From the NCBI RefSeq assembly GCF_014190805.1, contig NZ_JACHVQ010000007.1, positions 21,488 to 85,487 of the forward strand: DNA of 64,000 nt, written 5' to 3'. This DNA comes from Flexivirga oryzae (lineage in GTDB: Bacteria > Actinomycetota > Actinomycetes > Actinomycetales > Dermatophilaceae). Each line of letters opens with the position of its first letter. Position 1 is the first letter of the stretch. Shown piece by piece: positions 15,219-23,868 of the stretch. Position numbers and translations under genes: made by a program. Under the pieces are notes generated by a model. The model was given only the letters and a program-made list of their open reading frames with translations, had not been told where the DNA came from and ran no database searches.

Positions 15219-17069
15219 GTGGCTGGTGTTGAACAGCTGCGTGTGGGTGAGGATGGTCGGCTGGGGTAGATGAGGTCACCGCGTGGGGCTGAGGCTGGCC
15301 GAGCGCGGCTGGTCGCCGGGCGGGACTGATGACGCTGGCCAGTCGAGTACGCCGGCTTGAGGGCGGATATGACGGCCAGGTAAGGGGTTTCGAGTCTGAT
15401 CCTGGTGTTATCAGGCGGTCGCTGCCCATCCTTGACCGGTCGTGAACGTCACGGCGAGCACACTCAGGCGTACGAGGTTGACCGCGGCGGCCAGCAGGGA
15501 GAAGTCAGCGGCAACCTTCGTCGTGCCGCGGACCCGTGCCCTGCGCCCGCCGTGCTTGCGGCGCATCAGGTGCCCGATCTTGCGTTCGACCTTCGGGCGG
15601 GTAGCCCGGTAGTCGGCCACCCATCCCGGGTCCTGTTGCCGCCCGCGGGCATCGGTCAGCTGCCGTTCATAGGCGCCGACCTTGATGGTGCGGCCCTTCG
15701 CGGAGGTAGTGCACTGCTCCCGTAGCGGGCACTCGGCACACGCCGCCCCGAAACGTGCCGTGCCGGCACCACCCTTCCCGCGCCGGATCGGCGAGACTTG
15801 CCCCGCCGGGCAGGTCACCGTGTCAGCGTCCAAGTCCACCTCGAACTCGTCCTTGGCGAACAGGCCACCAGTATTGGACGGCGACTGGGTCTTGCACTTG
15901 TCATCGATCCCGGCAGCCTCCAGCAAGTCGTGGATCGGCCCAGTCCCGTACGCGTTATCCCCATACACGCCATGCTCATCCGCGTCGCCGTGATCGCCGG
16001 CATCGTGATCGTCGGTGTCGAGGAGATCAGCGATCAGGTCTTGTGCGGCCGCGGCATCACCGGTGTTGCCCGGGGTCACGCCGGTAGCGGTGATGATCTC
16101 ACTGTCCGGGTCGAGGCCCAGGTGCCCCTTGTACCCGTCGAAGGAGCGTGCGGCGGTCTTGTGCCCGTGCCGGGCCTGCGGGTCGACCGTGGAGATCACC
16201 CGATCCTTGGCGACCCGCCGCGCGATCGCGAACACCCCGTCAGCGTCTTGTTCCAGGTCCTGCCCCAGCACGGTGGCCAGCAACTGCCCCGCCGCGGCCA
16301 CCGGTTCACTGACCGTCCGCCCCTCCAACACGGCCAGGGCGGCCACCCCGTCCCGAGCCAACTCATCGACCAACACCGCCCGGGCGACCTGGTCGTCCCA
16401 GTCACAGGCCGGTTTCCCCGCGCCCACGTAGTCATCATCACGGGCCAGCACGTCCCGGACCCGCGCCCCCAACTGCGCATCACACGCCTTGAGCAGCCCA
16501 CGGATCGCCGACCGGATCAACGTGACCGTGTCCATCGTGGCGACCGCGTCATACAACGGGGTGGAGTCCAGCACCCGTTTACGCCCGACCAGTCCGGCAG
16601 CCTTGGCCACCTGCAGCACGGCATCGAAGATCCGGTCCGGCGCATCCGAGGCGGCCAGCCGGGCCCGCATATCAACCAGCACCGTGTGCACGAATCCCGG
16701 GTAATCGAAGTCCAGCCCGCCCGCCGCGTACTTCCACCGGGCGTCGAACGCGAACCGGTCGACCGCTTCCCGGTCACTGCACCCCTCGAAACGTTGCAAC
16801 ACCATCACCACCGCCACGATCATCGGCGGTACCGACCGGCGACCAACATCGGTGAACAAGTCCGCGAACATCTCGTCCGGGAACAACCGGTGGCACTGCC
16901 GGTGCAACAACCCGTAGATCGAGTCTTCGCCGATCCGCGGCTCGCAGAACGCGGTCGTCGAACGGAACAAATCAGCCTGGCTCGGAGTCACTCCCAACGT
17001 CACAGGCCAATCCTCCCGAACCCAGCACCAAGCAACACGGACCGCCACGCCACGAAAAACACCAGCGAC
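15219..17069 (-). mobile_element. IS1182-like insertion sequence with terminal inverted repeats and CTAG target duplication
   Basis: The ends are GTGGCTGGTGTT (15219-15230) and, inverted, GTCGCTGGTGTT (17069-17058), 11 of 12 bases alike. Both are flanked by the palindrome CTAG (15215-15218 and 17070-17073), the likely target duplication. The element is 1851 bp long and carries one transposase gene. The 190 bp between the left end and the transposase stop hold no other gene. It inserted on the stop codon of the neighbouring glyoxalase-like gene, which stays intact because TAG is part of CTAG. Confidence 0.8.
15411..17003 (-). CDS. IS1182-family transposase
   Basis: DDE transposase, 530 aa. 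The N-terminal domain shows the typical opening (PSQADLFRSTTAFCEPRIGE, then IYGLLHRQCHRLFPDEMFAD), and the catalytic core includes LDSTPLYDAVATMD, FDGYKGHLGLDPDSEIITAT and VYGDNAYGTG, followed by a cysteine-rich segment (CPAGQVSP, CAECPLREQC) found in this family. An acidic, low-complexity loop rich in Asp and His precedes GDNAYG. The GTG at 17003 is preferred over one at 17048, because GGGAGGA lies seven bases upstream of it. The frame is complete, so the element may be active. Confidence 0.9.
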   Translation of the reverse strand: MTLGVTPSQADLFRSTTAFCEPRIGEDSIYGLLHRQCHRLFPDEMFADLFTDVGRRSVPPMIVAVVMVLQRFEGCSDREAVDRFAFDARWKYAAGGLDFDYPGFVHTVLVDMRARLAASDAPDRIFDAVLQVAKAAGLVGRKRVLDSTPLYDAVATMDTVTLIRSAIRGLLKACDAQLGARVRDVLARDDDYVGAGKPACDWDDQVARAVLVDELARDGVAALAVLEGRTVSEPVAAAGQLLATVLGQDLEQDADGVFAIARRVAKDRVISTVDPQARHGHKTAARSFDGYKGHLGLDPDSEIITATGVTPGNTGDAAAAQDLIADLLDTDDHDAGDHGDADEHGVYGDNAYGTGPIHDLLEAAGIDDKCKTQSPSNTGGLFAKDEFEVDLDADTVTCPAGQVSPIRRGKGGAGTARFGAACAECPLREQCTTSAKGRTIKVGAYERQLTDARGRQQDPGWVADYRATRPKVERKIGHLMRRKHGGRRARVRGTTKVAADFSLLAAAVNLVRLSVLAVTFTTGQGWAATA

Positions 17070-17603
17070 CTAGGCGTCAGCTGCGGGTGTCCGCTGCCAG
17101 AAGACCAACCTGTTCCCGAACGGGTCGGCGATGGTCATCGTGTCGCCCCAGGGGTTGTGCTGGATGCCGGGTCGCGCGTTGCGGTGCCGCTTCGCGAGCA
17201 GCTTCGCGTGGTAGTCCGCCAGATCCTGCTCGACGATCAGCACGCCCGAGCCGGGTGTCGCGTCGCCGTGGTGCTCCGACAGGTGGAGCGCCGCGGCGCC
17301 GCGCGTCACCTGCGCGTAGACGGGCAGGTCGGGCTCGTACTGTTGGTCCCACTCCCACTCGAACTCCAGGAACTCGCAGTAGAACTCGCGAGCGAGGCGA
17401 TGGTCGAAGACCCGCAGGATCGGCACGACCAGCTGCTCGTGAGCGGTCTCCGTCTCGGCCGAGTTCGGCCGGCCGAGCGCTGCGAACGTGTTCCAGTCGC
17501 GGAATCCGGCCGCATGTGCGGCCGCCTCCAGCACCTGGGAATGACTGACCGGTCCTCCACGCAACTCACGCGCGAGCCGCTTGGCTTCTTCTATGGTGAT
17601 CAC
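17070..17603 (-). CDS. glyoxalase-superfamily (VOC) protein with N-terminal helical segment
   Basis: A 177-aa protein. The first 55 residues are helical (ITIEEAKRLARELRG, then a VLEAAAHAAGFRDWNTFAAL helix), followed by a glyoxalase/bleomycin-resistance-like domain with VPILRVFDHRLAREFYCEFL and the final strands DTMTIADPFGNRLVFWQRT. The metal-binding residues are not obvious enough to predict a reaction. The GTG at 17603 follows GGAAGG at good spacing. Its stop TAG lies in the CTAG target site of the adjacent IS, so the insertion did not truncate it; its native terminator, however, is now replaced by IS sequence. Confidence 0.82.
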   Translation of the reverse strand: MITIEEAKRLARELRGGPVSHSQVLEAAAHAAGFRDWNTFAALGRPNSAETETAHEQLVVPILRVFDHRLAREFYCEFLEFEWEWDQQYEPDLPVYAQVTRGAAALHLSEHHGDATPGSGVLIVEQDLADYHAKLLAKRHRNARPGIQHNPWGDTMTIADPFGNRLVFWQRTPAADA

Positions 17604-17699
17604 GAATGACCTTCCGGCGCGGTGTATTCCGGGTCCTGCGTTGCCGGCCCGCACCTGAGGGTTCGGATCAGCGAGAGTATGTCGCCCGGCGGTTCACCA

Positions 17700-18584
17700 T
17701 CAAGGCAGGAGGCGGGTCCACCGGTCACCCAGGACCAGCGTACTGCGCTCCGGCGCCGCGGCAGCGCTGGTTCGCAGGTCCCGCGCCGGATCCATCAGAT
17801 CGATCGTCTGCAGGATCCAGAACGCCGCGAAGAGTGCGAGCAACGCGATCTCCACCCCCAACATCGCGTAGTCCCAGGATGCCCGCACCACCGCGAACCC
17901 GACCGCAGCGCAACCCATTCCGATCAGCACCACCCAGTAGGCCCGGTCGAAACGGGTACGGCTCGGCCCGGCCCGGCGCGCGAGGACCCGCACGCCCCAG
18001 TCGGTGTTCAGCGCAACGACCCCGGCGAACGGCAGGAAGGTGAACGCCGCGGCCAGCATGTGCGCGTGTGCAGCGAACGCGGCGCGGTCCGCGGCCAGCC
18101 AGACCGCACCGATCAGCCAGGCCAGGCCGACCGACACCAGGCCGATGACGCTCCACACGGACAACGGCTCGTGCCGGCGCAGCCGACGCCAGGCGTAGCC
18201 GAGCACGACCAGGTATCCGACACCCAGCACCGCCAGATAGGTGGTCGCGTTGTTGGTGATCGCCGCCACGTCCGGAGTGCGGCCCTGCTCCGGGGTCGGC
18301 ACGAAGGCGACCATCGGGGCACTGATCCCGGCGAGGTTGAGGCACACGTTCTCCGCGTCGGTGTAACCGTGCAGGGCGACCAGGCAGACGCCCACGCTGG
18401 ACAGCACACCGATGAAGACCGGCCCGGCCGGCGTGTAGTAGTAGGCGCTGATCGACGTCTGCCAGCCGCCGCGGACGGTTTCGACCACCACCGAGACCGT
18501 CAGTGCCAGCAACAGCGCCAGCAGGCAGGACCGCAGGTAACGGTAGGTGGTCACCTCGGTATTGGTGTCGCGATTGTGCTCCAT
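17700..18584 (-). CDS. multi-pass membrane protein (paralogue 1), unknown function
   Basis: Family not named. The 294-aa product has about seven to eight hydrophobic helices and the conserved stretches EVTTYRYLRSC, SISAYYYTPAGPVFIG, YTDAENVCLNLAG and VVALNTDWGVRVLARR. The same landmarks occur in the protein at 19061-19918, so the two are paralogues. The C-terminus is a short charged tail. The ATG at 18584 gives a hydrophilic N-terminus slightly longer than that of its paralogue. It diverges from the CoA-binding gene across a 100-bp region, in which I see no clear operator. Confidence 0.75.
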   Translation of the reverse strand: MEHNRDTNTEVTTYRYLRSCLLALLLALTVSVVVETVRGGWQTSISAYYYTPAGPVFIGVLSSVGVCLVALHGYTDAENVCLNLAGISAPMVAFVPTPEQGRTPDVAAITNNATTYLAVLGVGYLVVLGYAWRRLRRHEPLSVWSVIGLVSVGLAWLIGAVWLAADRAAFAAHAHMLAAAFTFLPFAGVVALNTDWGVRVLARRAGPSRTRFDRAYWVVLIGMGCAAVGFAVVRASWDYAMLGVEIALLALFAAFWILQTIDLMDPARDLRTSAAAAPERSTLVLGDRWTRLLP

Positions 18585-18684
18585 GACATCAAGGAGTGTC
18601 CGGACTCGCGGTTTGATGCACTCCCCGACAACGCGAGCGCGCCCCCGGACGGCATCCATCACGTACCCGTTCTAGCGTTGGATC

Positions 18685-19125
18685 ATGACCGACAAGCACA
18701 GCTGGACGTCACCGACGACCTCGGACATCCGCGAGCTGCTGGAGGGCGCGCGGACGGTCGCGGTGGTCGGTGCCTCCGACAACCCCACGCGCCCCAGCTA
18801 CGACGTGTCGTCATACCTGGTGAGCCAGACCGACTACGAGGTGTGGTTCGTCAATCCGAACCTGACGACTCTGCTCGGTAAACCGGTCTTCCCCAGTCTC
18901 GCCGCACTGCCCGAGGCACCTGACCTCGTGGACGTCTTCCGCCGGCGCAGCGAGTTGGCCAACGTCGCCGAGCAAGCGGTCGCCGCGAAGGCCGGGACGT
19001 TGTGGTTCCAGCTCGGGCTGTATGACGAAGCCGTTGCCGGCACGGCAACGGCCGCCGGGCTCACCGTGGTGATGGACCGCTGCCTCCGGGTGCAGCATTC
19101 CTGGCTGATCGGGCCGCATCGCTAG
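18685..19125 (+). CDS. CoA-binding domain protein (YccU-like)
   Basis: Small Rossmann-fold protein of 146 aa. The family motif TVAVVGASDNPTRPSYDVSS is near residue 25, followed by the strand YEVWFVNPN, the FPSLAALPEAPDLVDVFRR segment and the end MDRCLRVQHSW, all typical of the CoA_binding_2 family. Members bind CoA, but their cellular role is unknown. It begins with ATG 18685. Its last 65 bases overlap the convergent membrane-protein gene that ends at 19061. It sits alone on the plus strand between two paralogous minus-strand membrane genes. Confidence 0.9.
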   Translation: MTDKHSWTSPTTSDIRELLEGARTVAVVGASDNPTRPSYDVSSYLVSQTDYEVWFVNPNLTTLLGKPVFPSLAALPEAPDLVDVFRRRSELANVAEQAVAAKAGTLWFQLGLYDEAVAGTATAAGLTVVMDRCLRVQHSWLIGPHR

Positions 19126-19918
19126 TCAGCTCGTCGCGCGCCGGGTCGATGAGGTCGACGGACTGCAGCACCCAGAACGCCGCGAACAGCACGAGGACGC
19201 CGATCTCGAGGCCGAGGAGCGCGTAGGCCCACGTGTGCAGCACCCCGAAAACAATTGCCACACAGAACATCCCGGCGAGTACGACCCAGTACGCGCGACC
19301 GAAGCGCGTTCGACTCGGCACCGGCTCTCGGGCGATCACGCGTACACCCCAGTCGGTGTTCAACGCGACGACGAACACGAACGGCAACAGGGTGAAGGTG
19401 GCCGCGAGCGTGTGCGCCCGGGCAACGAACGAACTGCGATCGCTCAGCAGCCACACCACACCCACCAGCCAGGCGAGCGCGACGGATCCGAGACCGATCC
19501 TGCTCCAGACCGACACCGTCCCTCCGCGCCGCACGCGACGCCAGACGAACGCCAGCACGACCAGGTAGCCCACGGCGAGCACGCTCAGATAGGTCGCCGC
19601 GTTGTTCGTGATCGCGGCGACATCCGGCGACTCGCCGCGTTCCGGGCTCGGGACGAACGCCACCATCGGCGCGCTGATCCCGGCCAGGTTGAGGCAGACG
19701 TTCTCCGCGTCGGTGAAACCCTGCAGGGCGACCAGACAGACCCCGACACTGGCCATCACCGCGACGAAGACCGGGCCGGCCGGGGTGTAGTAGTACGCGC
19801 TGATCGATGCCTGCCACCCGTCGCTCACGGTCTCGATCCCGATGGCGATCGCCAGCGCGAGCAACAGGGCCAGCAGGCCGAGCCGCACGTAACGGTACGT
19901 CGTCACCTCGGGCTTCAT
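19061..19918 (-). CDS. multi-pass membrane protein (paralogue 2), unknown function
   Basis: Product of 285 aa that is colinear with the protein at 17700-18584: PEVTTYRYVRLGL, SISAYYYTPAGPVFVA, FTDAENVCLNLAG, VVALNTDWGVRVIARE and FAAFWVLQSVDLIDPARDE. About seven to eight transmembrane helices are predicted and no known catalytic motif is visible. The ATG at 19918 overlaps the stop of the GNAT gene (ATGA), so it is the last gene of a four-gene operon (hydrolase, P450, GNAT, membrane protein). The C-terminal 20 residues are encoded inside the convergent CoA-binding gene. Confidence 0.78.
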   Translation of the reverse strand: MKPEVTTYRYVRLGLLALLLALAIAIGIETVSDGWQASISAYYYTPAGPVFVAVMASVGVCLVALQGFTDAENVCLNLAGISAPMVAFVPSPERGESPDVAAITNNAATYLSVLAVGYLVVLAFVWRRVRRGGTVSVWSRIGLGSVALAWLVGVVWLLSDRSSFVARAHTLAATFTLLPFVFVVALNTDWGVRVIAREPVPSRTRFGRAYWVVLAGMFCVAIVFGVLHTWAYALLGLEIGVLVLFAAFWVLQSVDLIDPARDELTSDAARSARNAAPGGSGPSPR

Positions 19919-20412
19919 GGCACGAGCATCAGTTGGTACCAGCGGGTGTCGACCCAGTGGTCGAACTTCCAGCCGACCTCCCGCAGGGTGCCGACCGACT
20001 CGAAGCCGAGTGCTTCGTGCAGCGCGCACGACGCGGGGTTCGGCTCGGCGACGACAGCCATGACGGTGTGTATGCCGTCGGCGCGCAGCAGATCGAGCAG
20101 GTGCGTGTAGGTCAGTCTCCCCATCCCGCGACCCACGGCCCCGTCCGCGAGGTAGATCGACGTCTCGCGGGTGCGCAGATAGGCCGGGCGGGGCCGGAAG
20201 GGTCCGGAGAAGGCGAAGCCCACGACGGTGCCGGCCTCCTCGACCACGATCGTGTGGTCACCCGGCGCCGTGCTGTCCAGCTTCGCCTGCCAGTACGCGG
20301 CCGGCGGGTCGTCGGTGTCGAACGTGGCGACGGTCTCCCGCACCGACTGGCCGTAGATCGCCCGGATCGCCGGCAGGTCGGCCGCCGTCGCGACCCGGAT
20401 GGCCATGGACAT
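19915..20412 (-). CDS. GNAT-family N-acetyltransferase, phosphinothricin-acetyltransferase-like
   Basis: Acetyltransferase of 165 aa resembling the PAT/Bar group: IRVATAADLPAIRAIYGQSV, VRETVATFDTDDPP, GFAFSGPFRPRPAYLRTRET and ALGFESVGTLREVGWKFDHW are the hallmark segments, and the acetyl-CoA loop appears as DGAVGRGMGRLTY. Family members acetylate small amines such as phosphinothricin or methionine analogues; the actual substrate is unknown. Two ATGs are possible (20412 and 20406); neither has a clear ribosome site, and four bases separate the first from the P450 stop, which suggests coupling. Third gene of the P450 operon. Confidence 0.88.
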   Translation of the reverse strand: MSMAIRVATAADLPAIRAIYGQSVRETVATFDTDDPPAAYWQAKLDSTAPGDHTIVVEEAGTVVGFAFSGPFRPRPAYLRTRETSIYLADGAVGRGMGRLTYTHLLDLLRADGIHTVMAVVAEPNPASCALHEALGFESVGTLREVGWKFDHWVDTRWYQLMLVP

Positions 20413-20416
20413 CACG

Positions 20417-21736
20417 TCACGCCGTCCATGCGATCGGCAGTCGCTTGACGCCGCGCTGGAAGTTCGAGCGGAGGTATGCCGGCTCACCGGCGAGTTGTAT
20501 GTCGCTGGTGCGCGTCAACACCTCCCGGAACAGCAGTGCCATCTGCACTCGCGCGAAGTGCGCGCCGACGCAGACGTGCGGGCCGTGCCCGAAGACCCGG
20601 TGGTTGTTGGGTTTCCGGTCGATGAGCAGTTCGTCGGGGTGGTCGAAGACGGCCGGGTCCCGGTTGGCCGCGAGGTAGGAGACGACCACCTTGTCGCCCG
20701 ACCGGACAGCGGTGCCGCCGAGCGATGTGTCGCGACTCGCGGTGCGCCGGAACGTCATGACGGGTGTCCACCAGCGCAACAACTCGTCGACCGCCGTCGG
20801 GATGAGCGACGGGTCCTCGCGCAGCGCCCGCATCGCCTCCGGGTTGGTGAGCAGCGCGATCATCGCTCCGGGCAATCCGTTGCGCAGCGTCTCGTTGCCG
20901 GCAACGGCGAAGAGCCAGAACATGTTCTCGAACTCCTCGACCGACAACCGGTCGCCGTCCTCCTCCCGCTGGGCCAGCAGGATCGACATCACGTCGTCGC
21001 CCGGCGCGGCCCGCTTCGCATCGCCGAGCAGGTGCGCGTAGCGGTAGAGGTCCGGCATACCGTCGCGGCCGCGCGGATCCGGCATTCGCCCCGACGCGTC
21101 GGGTGACGGACGCAAGGAGACCGCTTCCTGTGCGAGCGAGGTCCCTTGTCCCGGGTCGAAACTCGCTGAGCTCGCGTAGTCGGCGTCGAGGAAGCCGATC
21201 ACCCGATTGGACCAGTCGAACATCAGCCACCGATCCTCGGTCGGCACCCCGAGGATGTCGGCGAGTGTGAGGAGTGGCAGGTCCGCCGCGACATCCTTGG
21301 CGAAATCGCACTCGCGCGGCCCGGCCAGCATCCGGTCCACGATGCCTTTCGCGTGCCCCGCGATCCGCTCCTCCAGCGCCCGGACCGCGCGTGGCGTGAA
21401 CGACGCGGCGATCAGCTTCCGGAGCCGGGTGTGCTCCGGCGGGTCCATGTTGAGCATCATCCGGCGCACGTACGCCAGGTCCCGGGGCGTGGCCGGGTCG
21501 TGGATCTGGGTGCCGCCGAGCGCCGAGGAGAACGTCGCCGCATCACGCACCACCTCGGTCACCAGTGCATGGTCGAGCACCAGGTGATAGCCGGAACCCC
21601 TTGGTAGCCCGCGAAGTTCAGGCTCATCCACCCAGTGCACGGGACCCCGCGCACGCAGCTGTTCGATGAGGCCGAAAGGGACACCCCGCGTGTAGGTGTC
21701 CGGATCGTGCAGCGCGGCGGTGTCGGAGGTCGTCAT
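20417..21736 (-). CDS. cytochrome P450
   Basis: Soluble bacterial haem monooxygenase, 439 aa. Visible motifs: the C-helix region MLNMDPPEHTRLRKLIAASF, the I-helix LFAVAGNETLRN (oxygen-binding A-G-x-E-T), the K-helix ELLR, and the haem-ligand loop FGHGPHVCVGAHFAR with Cys389. The long MDPPEHTRLR segment and overall length recall the CYP124/CYP125/CYP142 sterol- and lipid-oxidising group, but assignment is not certain. The ATG at 21736 overlaps the hydrolase stop (ATGA). No ferredoxin or reductase gene is beside it, so its electron donor must come from elsewhere. Confidence 0.94.
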   Translation of the reverse strand: MTTSDTAALHDPDTYTRGVPFGLIEQLRARGPVHWVDEPELRGLPRGSGYHLVLDHALVTEVVRDAATFSSALGGTQIHDPATPRDLAYVRRMMLNMDPPEHTRLRKLIAASFTPRAVRALEERIAGHAKGIVDRMLAGPRECDFAKDVAADLPLLTLADILGVPTEDRWLMFDWSNRVIGFLDADYASSASFDPGQGTSLAQEAVSLRPSPDASGRMPDPRGRDGMPDLYRYAHLLGDAKRAAPGDDVMSILLAQREEDGDRLSVEEFENMFWLFAVAGNETLRNGLPGAMIALLTNPEAMRALREDPSLIPTAVDELLRWWTPVMTFRRTASRDTSLGGTAVRSGDKVVVSYLAANRDPAVFDHPDELLIDRKPNNHRVFGHGPHVCVGAHFARVQMALLFREVLTRTSDIQLAGEPAYLRSNFQRGVKRLPIAWTA

Positions 21737-22503
21737 TCGTCCGAGGGCACCTCGCCGAGCGCGCTGTCGAGGTGCGTCATGAAGACGTCCGGTGATTCAT
21801 ACATCGGGTAGTGCCCGGCGTCGTCGATGACGTCCATCCGCGCACCGGGGAAGAGCTGCAGCCACGTCGCCTCGCACGTCTGCGGCCCGAGCGCGGCGTC
21901 CCGTGCCCCGGTGATCACCCGCAGCGGCACCTGCACGGCGGGCACCTCCTCGTGGAAGTCGGTCTTGCCCCACGACGGCAGGTAGGCGCCGAACGCGTCT
22001 CGGCGCGAGTTGTCGACCGAGAAACGCACCAGCTGCTGGACCCACTCGTCCGGATGGACGTTGCCGGTCGTGAAACCGATGATCGCGGCCCGGTTCTCGT
22101 CGTTGACGGCGGCGCCGTCGAACAGCGCCCACGAGTCATCGTCGAAGGGCACGCCGGTCGGCGGCACCGGCGAGATGCCGACCAGGCCGGTCACACGCTC
22201 CGGCGCGTCGGCGAAGGTGCGCATCATTGCCGAACCACCCATCGAGTGGCCGATCAATGCGTAGTGTTCCCAGCCCAGTTCGTCGGCGAGCTCCCGGGCG
22301 TCGGCGCTGATCTCGGCCAGGCTGTAGTCACCGGTCTCGTCCTTGCGGCTCCCGTAACCGCGATAGTCCAGGAACGCGACCGTGTAGCGATCGCCGTCGA
22401 TCCGCAGCGGCAGTTCACCCCAGCCCTGTGCAGAGCCGAACCACCCGTGCAGGGCGATCACTGTGACCGGGCCGGAGCCCACGAGGACGTGTCCGATGCT
22501 CAT
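21733..22503 (-). CDS. alpha/beta-hydrolase fold protein
   Basis: Hydrolase of 256 aa. The oxyanion-hole segment is VIALHGWFGSAQGWG; the nucleophile elbow is YALIGHSMGGSAMM (Ser in GHSMG), the acid probably lies in VITGARDAALGP, and the histidine in VIDDAGHYPMYESP. All catalytic elements are therefore present. The substrate is unknown; being first in an operon with a P450 and an acetyltransferase points to modification of a small molecule. The ATG at 22503 leaves 54 bp to the divergent GNAT gene; that short region must hold both promoters. Confidence 0.9.
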   Translation of the reverse strand: MSIGHVLVGSGPVTVIALHGWFGSAQGWGELPLRIDGDRYTVAFLDYRGYGSRKDETGDYSLAEISADARELADELGWEHYALIGHSMGGSAMMRTFADAPERVTGLVGISPVPPTGVPFDDDSWALFDGAAVNDENRAAIIGFTTGNVHPDEWVQQLVRFSVDNSRRDAFGAYLPSWGKTDFHEEVPAVQVPLRVITGARDAALGPQTCEATWLQLFPGARMDVIDDAGHYPMYESPDVFMTHLDSALGEVPSDE

Positions 22504-22557
22504 CCGCCGACAATAATCCGTCGCGAACGTTCCCGCCGCCCGTCTAGCGTGACTTGT

Positions 22558-23460
22558 ATGGCGACCGACGTGACCGTGCGCAGAGCCAGAGCCGATGACG
22601 CCGAAGCCGTCGCGGCGCTGCGCCGGACGGTCTTCCCGTACAAAGTGATGTCGGCCGAGATGCTGCGACACGCCATCACCTCCGAGCACCCCGGCGAGGA
22701 ACGCCTGGCACTCGTCGCGGAGCGCACCGACCGGATCGTCGGCTGGGGCAAGGCCGGCCTGAACGTGTGGACCAGCGCATCCGGACACAGCAGCCTCGCG
22801 GTCTTCGTACATCCGGACCATCGCGGGGACGGCATCGGCAGCACGCTCTGCACACGTCTGCACCAGCACCTGCGCGACGCCGGCGCGCAGCGCGTCCAGG
22901 TCTTCGCACTGCAGGACAGCGGTGAGTTCGCCCGGCACCGCGGTTACGAACCCACCCGTACCATGCACTACGCCGGTGTCCGGCTGGAAGACCTCCCGCC
23001 CGGACCCACACCTCCGGCGGGCGTCGAGCTCCACACGTATGCCGAAGTGGATCCACGGTCCGTCTACGCCGCCGAGATGCTCGCTGCCTCCGACGAACCG
23101 GGTGACGCGCCGCTCGATTCGATGGATTACGACCAGTGGCTCACCGACTTCTGGAACGATCCCGCGATCGACAGAAACCTCAGTGTCGCAGCGGTTTCCG
23201 GCGATGAGGTGCTGTCCTTCACGATCGCCGAGACGGACGGGGACCGGTTGTGGTCCGCCTTCAGCGGCACCGTCCCGCCGCAGCGTGGCCGCGGCCTGTC
23301 GAAGCTCGTCAAGTCCGCGTCCCTCCACCGGGCGCACGCGAACGGCGTCGTGTCGGCATACACCTCCAACGACGACCGGAACGGCCCGATGCTCGCAGTC
23401 AACGACTGGCTCGGTTACCGCCGGGTCGCCACCGAGCTCGGACTCGCGCGGGACTTGTGA
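22558..23460 (+). CDS. tandem GNAT-domain acetyltransferase
   Basis: Protein of 300 aa with two GNAT-like halves. The first (residues 5-145) has VRRARADDAEAVAALRR and the acetyl-CoA loop VHPDHRGDGIGSTLCTRL; the second (about 160-300) has the variant loop TVPPQRGRGLSKLVKS and ends with DWLGYRRVATELGL. Such double-GNAT proteins resemble mycothiol-synthase-like enzymes in layout, but the specific MshD motifs are not recognisable, so no reaction is claimed. ATG 22558 lacks a strong ribosome site. It diverges from the hydrolase-P450 operon. Confidence 0.85.
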   Translation: MATDVTVRRARADDAEAVAALRRTVFPYKVMSAEMLRHAITSEHPGEERLALVAERTDRIVGWGKAGLNVWTSASGHSSLAVFVHPDHRGDGIGSTLCTRLHQHLRDAGAQRVQVFALQDSGEFARHRGYEPTRTMHYAGVRLEDLPPGPTPPAGVELHTYAEVDPRSVYAAEMLAASDEPGDAPLDSMDYDQWLTDFWNDPAIDRNLSVAAVSGDEVLSFTIAETDGDRLWSAFSGTVPPQRGRGLSKLVKSASLHRAHANGVVSAYTSNDDRNGPMLAVNDWLGYRRVATELGLARDL

Positions 23461-23469
23461 CCGGTCGCC

Positions 23470-23868
23470 TCACGCCACCCGGCGACCCGGACGAATGCAG
23501 TAGGCGATGTAGAGGTGCGCCGCGATCGCCGGCAGCAGCAGCACGAGCCAGAGCTCACCGTGGTGATAGCCGATCAGCAGGCCACTGATCATGCACAGCC
23601 ACAACGCGATGCCGACGCGGATCGGGAACATCGCCCTGGCGTGCTCACGCTCCCACCGGCTCGGAACCCGAGCAGCCAGTTGCCGCAGTCGTTCCCGCAG
23701 GCCGTGCTGCGCCAGATCGACGAGCTCCCCTGTCCTCGGCCGATCCTCACCGCCGGAGCCATGGATCAACACGGTGATCATCTCCTCCTCGTGCTGCGCA
23801 CGGAACGATGCCGGATAGAACCGCAACCAGCGGCGATAACTGCGCTCCAACGGGCTCCGGTCGGTCAT
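23470..23868 (-). CDS. small membrane protein encoded with a PadR regulator
   Basis: A 132-aa protein with a soluble N-terminal half (YRRWLRFYPASFRAQHEEEM, then VDLAQHGLRERLR) and two closely spaced C-terminal membrane helices (IRVGIALWLCMISGLLIGY and LWLVLLLPAIAAHLYIAY). The ERxYRxxLRxYPxxFRxxxxEEM opening is common in actinobacterial proteins paired with PadR regulators. Function unknown. Its start overlaps the padR stop (ATGA), so both are made from one transcript and presumably controlled by the same operator. Confidence 0.82.
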   Translation of the reverse strand: MTDRSPLERSYRRWLRFYPASFRAQHEEEMITVLIHGSGGEDRPRTGELVDLAQHGLRERLRQLAARVPSRWEREHARAMFPIRVGIALWLCMISGLLIGYHHGELWLVLLLPAIAAHLYIAYCIRPGRRVA

